This document shows, piece by piece, positions 1 to 6,736 of a stretch of DNA of 11,491 bases. Every line of letters begins with the position of its first letter. The stretch's first letter is position 1. The notes below the pieces were generated by a model. That model was not told the origin of the DNA and searched no databases. It saw nothing but the letters and a program-made list of their open reading frames with translations. Position numbers and translations under genes: made by a program. The DNA comes from an uncultured bacterium (GTDB lineage: Bacteria > Actinomycetota > Coriobacteriia > Coriobacteriales > Coriobacteriaceae): NCBI GenBank assembly GCA_905215725.1, contig CAJMRD010000066.1, positions 1 through 11,491 on the forward strand. Direction: 5' to 3'.

Positions 1-55
1 GAGCGTCCGGCTGATAACCGGGAGGTCACAAGTTCGAATCTTGTCAGGTCCACCA
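1..55 (+). tRNA. tRNA-Ile (GAT), 5' end cut off by window
   Basis: This is the 3' part of a tRNA-Ile gene. The visible bases, from the D-arm onward, are identical to positions 225-279 of the complete tRNA-Ile downstream. They include the anticodon loop with GAT, the T-arm with TTCGAAT, the acceptor 3' strand CAGGTCC, discriminator A and an encoded CCA at 53-55. The first 22 bases of the gene lie outside the window. Confidence 0.95.
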
Positions 56-66
56 CTTTCTTTCGC

Positions 67-111
67 AATAAACACCCCAGCGAGAGCCGAGTCGCCGCTG
101 GGGTGTTTATT
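67..111. terminator. Perfect 16-bp palindromic hairpin between tRNA genes
   Basis: AATAAACACCCCAGCG (67-82) pairs without mismatch with CGCTGGGGTGTTTATT (96-111) around a 13-nt loop. The stem is symmetrical, with A-rich and U-rich outer ends, so it could stop transcription from either side. No separate U-run follows. It lies 11 nt downstream of the first tRNA-Ile and 11 nt upstream of tRNA-Ala. It could instead be an RNA-processing site if the tRNAs are co-transcribed. Confidence 0.6.
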
Positions 112-122
112 ACTGTCTCCGT

Positions 123-198
123 GGGGGTTTAGCTCAGCTGGGAGAGCGCGGGCTTTGCAAGCCTGAGGTCAGGGGTTCGATCCCCCTAACCTCCACCA
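123..198 (+). tRNA. tRNA-Ala (TGC)
   Basis: A complete 76-nt cloverleaf including CCA. The acceptor GGGGGTT (123-129) pairs with AACCTCC (one G-T), followed by discriminator A195 and CCA 196-198. The anticodon stem CGGGC/GCCTG encloses loop TTTGCAA with anticodon TGC at 156-158. The T-arm has GGTTCGATCC. It reads GCN alanine codons. It sits 4 nt upstream of tRNA-Ile, so the two are almost certainly one transcript; I see no convincing promoter directly in front. Confidence 0.97.
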
Positions 199-202
199 TG
201 AT

Positions 203-279
203 GGACCTGTAGCTCAGTTGGTTAGAGCGTCCGGCTGATAACCGGGAGGTCACAAGTTCGAATCTTGTCAGGTCCACCA
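203..279 (+). tRNA. tRNA-Ile (GAT)
   Basis: A complete 77-nt tRNA gene. Acceptor GGACCTG pairs with CAGGTCC, the discriminator is A276 and CCA is encoded at 277-279. The D-arm AGCTCAGTTGGTTAGAGC is typical, the anticodon is GAT, and the T-loop is TTCGAAT. It decodes AUC/AUU. Its visible sequence matches the partial copy at the left edge exactly, so the cluster holds duplicated tRNA-Ile genes around a tRNA-Ala. Confidence 0.97.
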
Positions 280-293
280 TCAAAACTGTGAAG

Positions 294-323
294 AGCCCTG
301 AGGCGTTGCCTCGGGGCTTTTTT
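294..323 (+). terminator. Intrinsic terminator of the tRNA cluster
   Basis: AGCCCTGAGGC (294-304) pairs over 11 bp (one T-G) with GCCTCGGGGCT (308-318) around a 3-nt loop, and is followed by a run of six T (318-323). It is a textbook Rho-independent terminator 15 nt after the CCA of tRNA-Ile. Confidence 0.93.
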
Positions 324-351
324 CTTGTCTGCGATAAATCTCATTTTGGTT

Positions 352-381
352 TTGTGTGCTGTGCGAAAGATTGGGTAGTAT
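352..381 (+). promoter_or_regulatory. Possible promoter for the BFN-protein gene cluster
   Basis: A weak sigma-70-like pair, TTGTGT (352-357) and TAGTAT (376-381) with an 18-nt spacer, lies between the tRNA terminator and the first protein gene. A small hairpin (GCGGC 393-397 with GCCGC 403-407) would fall in the leader. Position is sensible but the -35 match is poor. Confidence 0.35.
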
Positions 382-437
382 AGCTATTCAATGCGGCGGG
401 CTGCCGCGTGTTAACCGCTACGTACCGGAGGTGTTCC

Positions 438-938
438 ATGGTTCGTGTCGACATAGAGACCATCGTCATGGCCGCCGGTCCCGTGCCATCGCTTATCGTG
501 CTTCGCGAGCGCTGCAGCAAATCGGACTCGCCCGCGCCGCTGCGTTCCCTTTCCATTCAGACTGGTTCGTTTGAAGCTGCTGCCATTAGCCGCGGCATCG
601 ATAGCGGCCGCGCCGAGCGCCCGATTACCCATGACCTGTTGCTCGATACTGTTGGCGCCCTGGGCGCCAAGCTCGAGCGCATCGAGATCGTTCGCGCCGA
701 GCCGCCGATGTTCTACGCGACGATCGTCGTACTGGCCGATGGTGACGAGCGCAAGATCGACGCCCGCCCCAGTGATGCCATTGCCCTTGCCGTGCGCAGC
801 AATGCCCCCATGTTTGTGGAGGACGACATCATGAATCGCCTGGGCACTGTTTCTACCCACGCCGAGGAAGTCGACGACGAGCAGGAGTTCGAGAAGTTCG
901 ACGAGTTCGTCCATACGCTCTCCCCCGATGACTTTTAA
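438..938 (+). CDS. BFN-domain (DUF151, bifunctional nuclease family) protein
   Basis: A cytosolic protein of 166 aa with no signal peptide or membrane segment. The central and C-terminal part shows the BFN/DUF151 pattern: RPITHDLL (61-68), a beta-rich stretch ending FYATIVVLADG (92-102), then the diagnostic IDARPSDAIALAVR (107-120) and PMFVEDDI (124-131). The last 25 residues are very acidic. Family members have been called bifunctional DNase/RNase in plants; the bacterial role is poorly settled, so nuclease activity is not assured. The ATG at 438 was chosen because GGAGGTG (427-433) lies 4 nt before it; the upstream in-frame ATG at 408 has no such site. It starts a close run of three plus-strand genes. 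Confidence 0.88.
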   Translation: MVRVDIETIVMAAGPVPSLIVLRERCSKSDSPAPLRSLSIQTGSFEAAAISRGIDSGRAERPITHDLLLDTVGALGAKLERIEIVRAEPPMFYATIVVLADGDERKIDARPSDAIALAVRSNAPMFVEDDIMNRLGTVSTHAEEVDDEQEFEKFDEFVHTLSPDDF

Positions 939-968
939 ATGTCTGGCACGCGAGCGGAGAGGTCGCTG

Positions 969-1325
969 ATGGGTACCCGCGTATCGGCTGAAGCGGCTGC
1001 AATCGCCCGCGAGGCCCAGATGCGCTCGGAGGCTTCTGAGGCGGCTCGCATTGCCTATGTGACGCAGGCCCGCACGCTTCGCGAACGCCGCGGCTCGTTT
1101 ATCAAGATGGTTGTCATCTCCGCCCTTGTTGCGGCAATCTGCTCGCGCCTTCGTGGTACAGTTGGTGCGCTTGGGTTTTCGATCTCTACGGGCCTGGTGA
1201 TCTGGGGCGTGGTCGATGCGGTAATGCTGACCAGTCAGATCAAGGTACTCGACAAGCGCGCGATGGATATGATGCGCGCCCGCGACGCTGCCGCCAAGAT
1301 CGCTGCTGAGGCACAAGAATTGTAA
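969..1325 (+). CDS. Small two-helix membrane protein, unknown function
   Basis: I do not recognise a family. The 118-aa product has an Ala/Arg/Glu-rich helical N-terminus (about 1-43), then two hydrophobic segments (about 44-58, starting FIKMVVISALVAA, and 65-88, including GLVIWGVVDAVML), then a charged Ala-rich helical tail (about 89-118). This suggests a helical hairpin in the membrane with both helical ends on one side. The ATG at 969 is preferred because GGAGAGG (956-962) sits 6 nt upstream. An ATG at 939 abutting the previous stop codon is in frame but lacks a ribosome site. Gene spacing suggests an operon with the BFN gene before it and the acidic protein after it. A function in membrane organisation would be a guess. 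Confidence 0.75.
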   Translation: MGTRVSAEAAAIAREAQMRSEASEAARIAYVTQARTLRERRGSFIKMVVISALVAAICSRLRGTVGALGFSISTGLVIWGVVDAVMLTSQIKVLDKRAMDMMRARDAAAKIAAEAQEL

Positions 1326-1355
1326 CGACGCCAGACTCGATGGGAAGGTCTAAAG

Positions 1356-1805
1356 ATGGCACAGGATATGCAGGACGCCGGTAACGTCTCCGCCGAGCTC
1401 GACGCCATGGTGTGCGATCTGATCGGCGCGTTCTTGGACGACCTTGCCGCCGGTGAAAACCCTGGCGTGGTCGTGGCAATTGAGGACGCCGCTTCCAACC
1501 GTTATCTGGCGGCGCTCGATGAGGATGGCGAAGAGGCGTGCCTCGAGGCGGCCACCAACTTTATCTCCGAGCACAAGATGGGTCTTAAGGACGAGGGCCT
1601 AGGCCGTATCGCTCGCTATGCCATCGGCTACACCGGCTGCGTCGAGATTGACGGCGGCTATCACGATGCTCTGCTCGTGAGCTTCTTCGAAACTACGCTC
1701 GAGAGCGGTTTTTCGGCATATGTGCTGTATGAGGGCATGGGCGCCGGCGATGGTTTTATGTGGAGCGACCCTGAACCTGCAGGTGAGGAAACCCCTCTCA
1801 TCTAA
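1356..1805 (+). CDS. Acidic cytosolic hypothetical protein
   Basis: The 149-aa product is not recognised. It has no signal peptide or clear membrane span and is strongly acidic (about 30 Asp/Glu against about 5 Lys/Arg by my count). The middle looks like an alpha/beta fold, with strand-like VVVAIEDA (38-45) and a helix through EEACLEAATNFISEH. The C-terminus is DPEPAGEETPLI. The start is supported by GGGAAGG (1342-1348) 7 nt before the ATG. It lies 30 nt after the membrane-protein gene, so it is probably in the same transcript. Third-position GC matches its neighbours, so recent transfer is not suggested. Confidence 0.75.
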   Translation: MAQDMQDAGNVSAELDAMVCDLIGAFLDDLAAGENPGVVVAIEDAASNRYLAALDEDGEEACLEAATNFISEHKMGLKDEGLGRIARYAIGYTGCVEIDGGYHDALLVSFFETTLESGFSAYVLYEGMGAGDGFMWSDPEPAGEETPLI

Positions 1806-1922
1806 AATCGCTAAAATAAACGAGTTTTCGGTAAAAGGCTCAATATTCCCGCTGAGCGTTGTGCTGCTGGGCGGGTCGCATACGCTTGCCGTTTGTATAT
1901 GGATAGAAGATAGGGGAACTAC

Positions 1923-3749
<1,827 letters not shown>

Positions 3750-3788
3750 GTCAACAAATAAGCGCTGGGCTTTATAGCGTCTAACGAG

Positions 3789-3823
3789 AAAGGGCGTCGA
3801 CCGCGATGGTCGGCGCCCTTTTT
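3789..3823 (+). terminator. Intrinsic terminator of typA
   Basis: AAAGGGCGTCGACC (3789-3802) pairs over 14 bp, including one T-G, with GGTCGGCGCCCTTT (3808-3821) around a 5-nt loop, running into T's to 3823. It ends typA 40 nt after its stop. In reverse it has only a weak U-rich tail (TTTCTCG), so termination of the convergent gene is less certain. Confidence 0.92.
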
Positions 3824-3848
3824 GTGCACAGGGACTGAGTTGGTCTGC

Positions 3849-3883
3849 ACCACCACAAAGGTGCCTGGACCCTTTATGGTGGT
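3849..3883. repeat. Imperfect palindrome in the convergent typA/bactofilin gap
   Basis: ACCACCA (3849-3855) pairs with TGGTGGT (3877-3883), and AAAGG (3857-3861) with CCTTT (3871-3875), separated by one C-A mismatch and enclosing a 9-nt loop. There is no U-run on either side. It lies just past the stop of the minus-strand gene, where it could stabilise or end that transcript, or be one copy of a dispersed palindromic repeat. Confidence 0.55.
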
Positions 3884-3889
3884 TGGCGG

Positions 3890-5035
3890 CTAAGCGGTGG
3901 GGAGTCCTGGCGTGTTAGCTGGCTGCTGCGGTTTGAGGTGGGCGTTGCGCCAGATGATTTGGATGATGTAGCCGAGTGTAAAGACGAAGGCCACGCCGCT
4001 GATGAAGTCGCCTACGAGGGGAAGCCCCGTGAGGGCGCCTGCGATCACGCCGCCCACAGCCGCCATGGCGTAGCGGTTCTGGCTGTTTCCGACCATGCGC
4101 GCGATCGCGCACCCCGCAAAGGCGCTCGACACCAGTGCAATACCAATAACACCGCACAAGAGGGCTCCGGCAAGCGACAGACCAGCGATAGAGATAATTA
4201 GCAGTAGGACGGCTGGGACGATAGCAATCGTGCTCAGAAGACCGCTCACCCACAGGGGCATGGGGCGCTGGTGGAGCATGCCGGCGGCGCTGGCGGTCGC
4301 GCGCGGAAAGACGAGCTCGAGCAGCAGAGCGACAAAGCAGGTCGAGAGTGCCGCGGCGACGATACCGCCGATGACATCGTTAACGGTGGAAGTATCCTCG
4401 TTCTCGGTGCGGTCGATCTTGAGTGCGCCGACCTCGGCTCCCGCGGAGCGCTCGGGGTCCTCGGAGACGTGCGCGTTCACAGTGCCGGTGATGTGGGCGT
4501 TCTTGCCCAGGATGAGCTTGTCGGCCCAAACCTCGACATCGCCCTCGACGGTGCCATCGATGGTCACCGTGTTGCCCGCAAGCGCTGCCGACTTGGTAGA
4601 GCCGCGCAGGGCAACCGTCTCGCCTATCGCGTAAAAACAGTTGGCGGTGCTGTCGGAATTGAGCACAACGTGCTGACCGACGACCGTGACGCTGCCATCA
4701 ACCGTGGTCTTGGCGATATCGATAGTGCGTGCCGCCAAGCGGACGGCGCCGCCCACCGTGCAGTCGCGGATAGAGAGGGTATCGCCCGCGGCGATGATAT
4801 CGCGGTCAATGGACGCATCGTCCAAGTTGAGGGCCTGGCCGGCCCAGTACAAGTCACCCTCGACGCCAGACGGATCGACGTCATTGTCGGTCGCAAGTAC
4901 GTTTCCTGCGGTGTCCGTGCCGGCGAACGACGCCGTGGGAAGTGCGGTGAGCGCGAGCGCGATGAGCGCGAATGCCATAAGCAGGCAGCGACGCATCTTG
5001 TGTGACGGAGCCGCCGCGGTTTGATTGAAAGTCAT
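3890..5035 (-). CDS. Bactofilin-like exported protein with C-terminal membrane domain
   Basis: The 381-aa product begins with a long signal peptide (positive MRR at 14-16, hydrophobic core about 17-32, likely cleavage after SFA at 36-38). Residues about 56-187 form short repeats typical of a bactofilin-type right-handed beta-helix (for example VDGSVTVVGQHVVL, GTVEGDVEVWADKLILG, HITGTV). A charged linker (190-220) leads to a hydrophobic C-terminal domain with about five membrane segments (about 221-243, 262-284, 286-312, 322-340, 345-363). The beta-helix would lie outside the membrane, unlike cytoplasmic bactofilins. Such proteins are often labelled polymer-forming cytoskeletal protein; the actual role is unknown. 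The ATG follows AAGGAT at 6-nt spacing. The TRIC-like gene lies 107 nt upstream on the same strand and may be co-transcribed. Confidence 0.82.
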   Translation of the reverse strand: MTFNQTAAAPSHKMRRCLLMAFALIALALTALPTASFAGTDTAGNVLATDNDVDPSGVEGDLYWAGQALNLDDASIDRDIIAAGDTLSIRDCTVGGAVRLAARTIDIAKTTVDGSVTVVGQHVVLNSDSTANCFYAIGETVALRGSTKSAALAGNTVTIDGTVEGDVEVWADKLILGKNAHITGTVNAHVSEDPERSAGAEVGALKIDRTENEDTSTVNDVIGGIVAAALSTCFVALLLELVFPRATASAAGMLHQRPMPLWVSGLLSTIAIVPAVLLLIISIAGLSLAGALLCGVIGIALVSSAFAGCAIARMVGNSQNRYAMAAVGGVIAGALTGLPLVGDFISGVAFVFTLGYIIQIIWRNAHLKPQQPANTPGLPTA

Positions 5036-5047
5036 GGTTGATCCTTT

Positions 5048-5074
5048 TGTTAGGAGTTCGGCATATACCTAACA
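5048..5074 (-). promoter_or_regulatory. Inverted repeat around a possible -10 box, bactofilin gene
   Basis: TGTTAGG (5048-5054) and CCTAACA (5068-5074) form a perfect 7-bp inverted repeat with a 13-nt spacer, centred 26 nt upstream of the start codon. On the minus strand the spacer contains TATATG (5062-5067), which could be a -10 box, although no good -35 is visible. It may be an operator or a leader hairpin ending just before the ribosome site. Confidence 0.4.
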
Positions 5075-5142
5075 GGGTACCCAACGCGCGGGCGCTCTAA
5101 AAGAACCTCTCGGTTGCATTTCGAAGGATGGGCCCGCGCCAC

Positions 5143-5832
5143 CTATTTTTTGCGGTGCAAAAAGCGTGCGATGTCTTCTTCGGTGGGGCTTTTGATGTCA
5201 AAGCGCAGCGAGAGCCAGCGCAGACCCATGGTCACGACAACGCATACGACCAGCGCGGCGACATTGCTCATGATGCCGCTCATAACGAGACACACATAGC
5301 TTGTCGATCCGGCGATGGCGGCGATGGCATAAAAGTTAGTACGTTGGAAAATGCCCGGAACCACGCCCATAAAGCCGTCGCGCAACATGCCGCCGCCCAC
5401 CGCGGTAAAAAAGCCCATCATGATGCACACCGCCGGTGCAAAGCCGTAGACAAGCGCCTTGTCCGCTCCGGTGGCGGCATAGATGCCGACCGAGATGATG
5501 TCGAGCAGGGGAATGAGTTTTTCGGGTTTGTCGACGATTGCCGGGAAAATGTAAATGATGGCTGCCGTGGCGATGGAAAGCGGGAGCGCCATCGGCTGGT
5601 TGAGGATGTAGACGTTGCCCACCTGCAGCGTCATGTCGCGCAAGAGACCGCCGCCCAGACCGCAGACCACCGCGAGCGCGACGGCGCCCACCAGGTCGAG
5701 CTTGTGCTCGCGCGCAACCAGCACACCCGAGATCGATGCAGCGACAACAGCGAACATCTCGAGCCAAAACGGAATAGCGACCATGGCATCCGAGGCATGT
5801 GAGGTAATGGTTATAGCGGCGACGACGGGCAA
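5143..5832 (-). CDS. TRIC/UPF0126-family membrane protein (cation channel or glycine transporter-like)
   Basis: This very hydrophobic protein has two copies of the family's glycine signature, GGGLLRD (60-66) and GGGMLRD (146-152), marking the duplicated three-helix units plus a seventh helix of the UPF0126/TRIC fold. Bacterial relatives are YadS/YicG-like proteins; TRIC proteins are trimeric potassium-type channels, and some members are linked to glycine uptake, so the substrate here is open. Start choice: the TTG at 5832 has AAAGGA 7 nt upstream and gives 229 aa. The ATG at 5784 gives 213 aa, closer to usual family length, but has only a weak site. A longer open frame to 6030 runs through non-coding repeats and is unlikely. 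The C-terminus ends in basic HRKK, probably cytosolic. The bactofilin-like gene follows 107 nt downstream. Confidence 0.88.
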   Translation of the reverse strand: MPVVAAITITSHASDAMVAIPFWLEMFAVVAASISGVLVAREHKLDLVGAVALAVVCGLGGGLLRDMTLQVGNVYILNQPMALPLSIATAAIIYIFPAIVDKPEKLIPLLDIISVGIYAATGADKALVYGFAPAVCIMMGFFTAVGGGMLRDGFMGVVPGIFQRTNFYAIAAIAGSTSYVCLVMSGIMSNVAALVVCVVVTMGLRWLSLRFDIKSPTEEDIARFLHRKK

Positions 5833-5998
5833 GATGGGGTCCTTTGGATTACGGATTTGGACAATGCCCGTACATAGTACATGTTCGGCGCCGATTGCGA
5901 CCCTATTGCTCGGTAAACGGTTGGGACTGGGTAGGGGCGTAGGTACCATGTTTGGGGATCTGGGTTGATGCTGAACGCGATGGGGGCGCGGTTGAATA

Positions 5999-6138
5999 GG
6001 AGGGATGTCCAAATTTTGAGCTTTGCTCAAAATTTATCCGGTCGGCTTACGCCGACCGCGCTGCGCTAAAAACGCGCCACGGGCGCGTTTTCTTTACGCT
6101 CCGCGCCCTGGCGGGTTCGAATCCCTCCTCCTCCGCCG
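5999..6138 (+). pseudogene. tRNA-Ser relic interrupted by hairpin cassette
   Basis: The 3' piece (6113-6137) is identical over 25 nt to the T-arm and acceptor 3' end of the intact tRNA-Ser(CGA) at 6202-6292, but in the opposite orientation. GGAGGGATGTCC (5999-6010) resembles a tRNA-Ser 5' end: it matches tRNA-Ser(GGA) at 10 of 12 positions. The normal D-arm, anticodon arm and variable arm are absent; about 100 nt of hairpins occupy the gap. The T-stem has a C-T mismatch, the acceptor a bad last pair, and CCA has become CCG. It cannot form a working tRNA. The 3' half is firm; the 5' half is tentative. Confidence 0.55.
6011..6091. repeat. Cassette of three consecutive perfect hairpins
   Basis: Hairpin 1: AAATTTTGAGC (6011-6021) with GCTCAAAATTT (6025-6035), loop TTT. 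Hairpin 2: CGGTCGGC (6039-6046) with GCCGACCG (6051-6058), loop of 4. Hairpin 3: AAAACGCGCC (6069-6078) with GGCGCGTTTT (6082-6091), loop ACG, followed by CTTTA and preceded by A's, so it could terminate in both directions. No coding potential is seen. The 372 nt between the TRIC-like gene and tRNA-Ser hold this cassette, the tRNA relic and the tRNA terminator. The roughly 160 nt nearest the TRIC-like gene show only short repeats and no clear promoter. Confidence 0.8.
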
Positions 6139-6158
6139 TATTTGTTTGTAAGGGACTC

Positions 6159-6190
6159 AAAAGAAAAAAGCTCCCGTTGTTGGGAGCTTT
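6159..6190 (-). terminator. Intrinsic terminator of tRNA-Ser(CGA)
   Basis: On the minus strand AAAGCTCCC and GGGAGCTTT (6182-6190 and 6167-6175) form a perfect 9-bp stem with a 6-nt loop. A U-rich tail TTTTTTCTTTT follows (reverse of 6159-6169). It begins 12 nt after the CCA of tRNA-Ser(CGA). Confidence 0.9.
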
Positions 6191-6201
6191 CTCAACCAAA
6201 A

Positions 6202-6292
6202 TGGCGGAGGAGGAGGGATTCGAACCCTCGTGACCTTATACAGGCCAAACGGTTTTCGAGACCGCCGCATTCAACCACTCTGCCACCCCTCC
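6202..6292 (-). tRNA. tRNA-Ser (CGA)
   Basis: A class II tRNA of 91 nt with CCA. The 5' end is GGAGGGG (reverse of 6286-6292), pairing with CTCCTCC at the 3' end (one G-T). The discriminator is G and CCA is encoded (reverse of 6202-6204). The anticodon loop CTCGAAA holds CGA, reading UCG. A long variable arm precedes the T-arm GGGTTCGAATCCC. Its 25-nt 3' end is copied in inverted orientation in the relic at 6113-6137. It lies 48 nt downstream of tRNA-Ser(GGA). I see no promoter of its own, so it may depend on read-through. Confidence 0.96.
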
Positions 6293-6300
6293 GCGTGGGG

Positions 6301-6331
6301 TAAAAACAAAGCAGGCTCGAAGGCCTGCTTT
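6301..6331 (-). terminator. Terminator-like hairpin between the two tRNA-Ser genes
   Basis: AAAGCAGGC and GCCTGCTTT (6323-6331 and 6308-6316) form a perfect 9-bp stem with a 6-nt loop. On the minus strand it is followed by TTTGTTTTTA (reverse of 6301-6310). It stands 9 nt after the CCA of tRNA-Ser(GGA). Since the next tRNA has no evident promoter, termination may be partial. Confidence 0.8.
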
Positions 6332-6340
6332 GGAATTAAC

Positions 6341-6431
6341 TGGCGGAGAGTCAGGGATTTGAACCCTGGAGACGCTTTTGACGCCTACACGATTTCCAAT
6401 CGTGCTCCTTCGGCCACTCGGACAACTCTCC
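6341..6431 (-). tRNA. tRNA-Ser (GGA)
   Basis: A class II tRNA of 91 nt with CCA. The acceptor GGAGAGT (reverse of 6425-6431) pairs with ACTCTCC. The discriminator is G and CCA is encoded at 6341-6343 (reverse). The anticodon arm CACGATTGGAAATCGTG shows anticodon GGA, reading UCC/UCU. A long variable arm and T-loop TTCAAAT follow. It is the first gene of a two-tRNA minus-strand unit with a good promoter 16 nt upstream. Confidence 0.96.
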
Positions 6432-6447
6432 GTTAAATGCGAAAGTC

Positions 6448-6475
6448 AGTATACACGAGGAATCGCAAAGTGCAA
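6448..6475 (-). promoter_or_regulatory. Promoter of the tRNA-Ser genes
   Basis: On the minus strand TATACT (reverse of 6448-6453) is a strong -10 box. TTGCAC (reverse of 6470-6475) stands 16 nt upstream as a moderate -35. Transcription would begin about 10 nt before the mature tRNA-Ser(GGA) 5' end, the usual spacing for a tRNA gene. Confidence 0.7.
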
Positions 6476-6595
6476 ACAGAAAAGTTGGCATTTTTTAAAA
6501 CGCTTGGCCGCGCTTGGCGTTGCAGTGGGGTTTGAGGTGCCAAAAAACGGCTTCCGACCAGTGTGGTTGATCAACTCAATTGTTCAAAAGGGGTA

Positions 6596-6624
6596 TTCAT
6601 AAGCGACTTGGCAATGAATATAAA
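6596..6624 (+). promoter_or_regulatory. Probable promoter of the rpsF-ssb-rpsR-rplI operon
   Basis: TTCATA (6596-6601; 4 of 6 to consensus) and TATAAA (6619-6624; 5 of 6) are separated by 17 nt. Transcription would start near 6631, giving a leader of about 300 nt before rpsF. A palindrome GTTGATCAAC (6566-6575) lies just upstream and could be an operator. No better pair was found nearer rpsF. Confidence 0.45.
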
Positions 6625-6640
6625 AATCTTTGGGTGGTGC

Positions 6641-6649
6641 TGTGGACCA
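6641..6649 (-). promoter_or_regulatory. DnaA-box-like 9-mer
   Basis: The minus strand reads TGGTCCACA, one base from TTGTCCACA. It overlaps the hairpin segment of the rpsF leader, so the match may reflect RNA structure rather than DnaA binding. Confidence 0.25.
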
Positions 6650-6727
6650 CCGGTATGCATTTTGCGACCACAGCCTTGTGCCCGTTGACCTGTGGCTTGG
6701 CTCAGCTTGTCTCCACGGCACCGTATC

Positions 6728-6736
6728 TTGTCCACA
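6728..6736 (+). promoter_or_regulatory. DnaA-box-like 9-mer TTGTCCACA
   Basis: TTGTCCACA is the form of DnaA box favoured in high-GC actinobacteria. It lies in the non-coding region ahead of an operon containing ssb and followed by dnaB. A single exact box can occur by chance. Confidence 0.35.

Noticed and set aside
411..1316. 301-codon open frame on the minus strand
   Set aside because: Antisense to the BFN and membrane-protein genes; lacks family features.
4271..5005. 244-codon open frame on the plus strand
   Set aside because: Antisense to the bactofilin-like gene, whose signal peptide, beta-helix repeats and membrane helices are convincing.
5128..5802. 224-codon open frame on the plus strand
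   Set aside because: Antisense to the TRIC-like gene; His/Asp/Arg-rich shadow composition.
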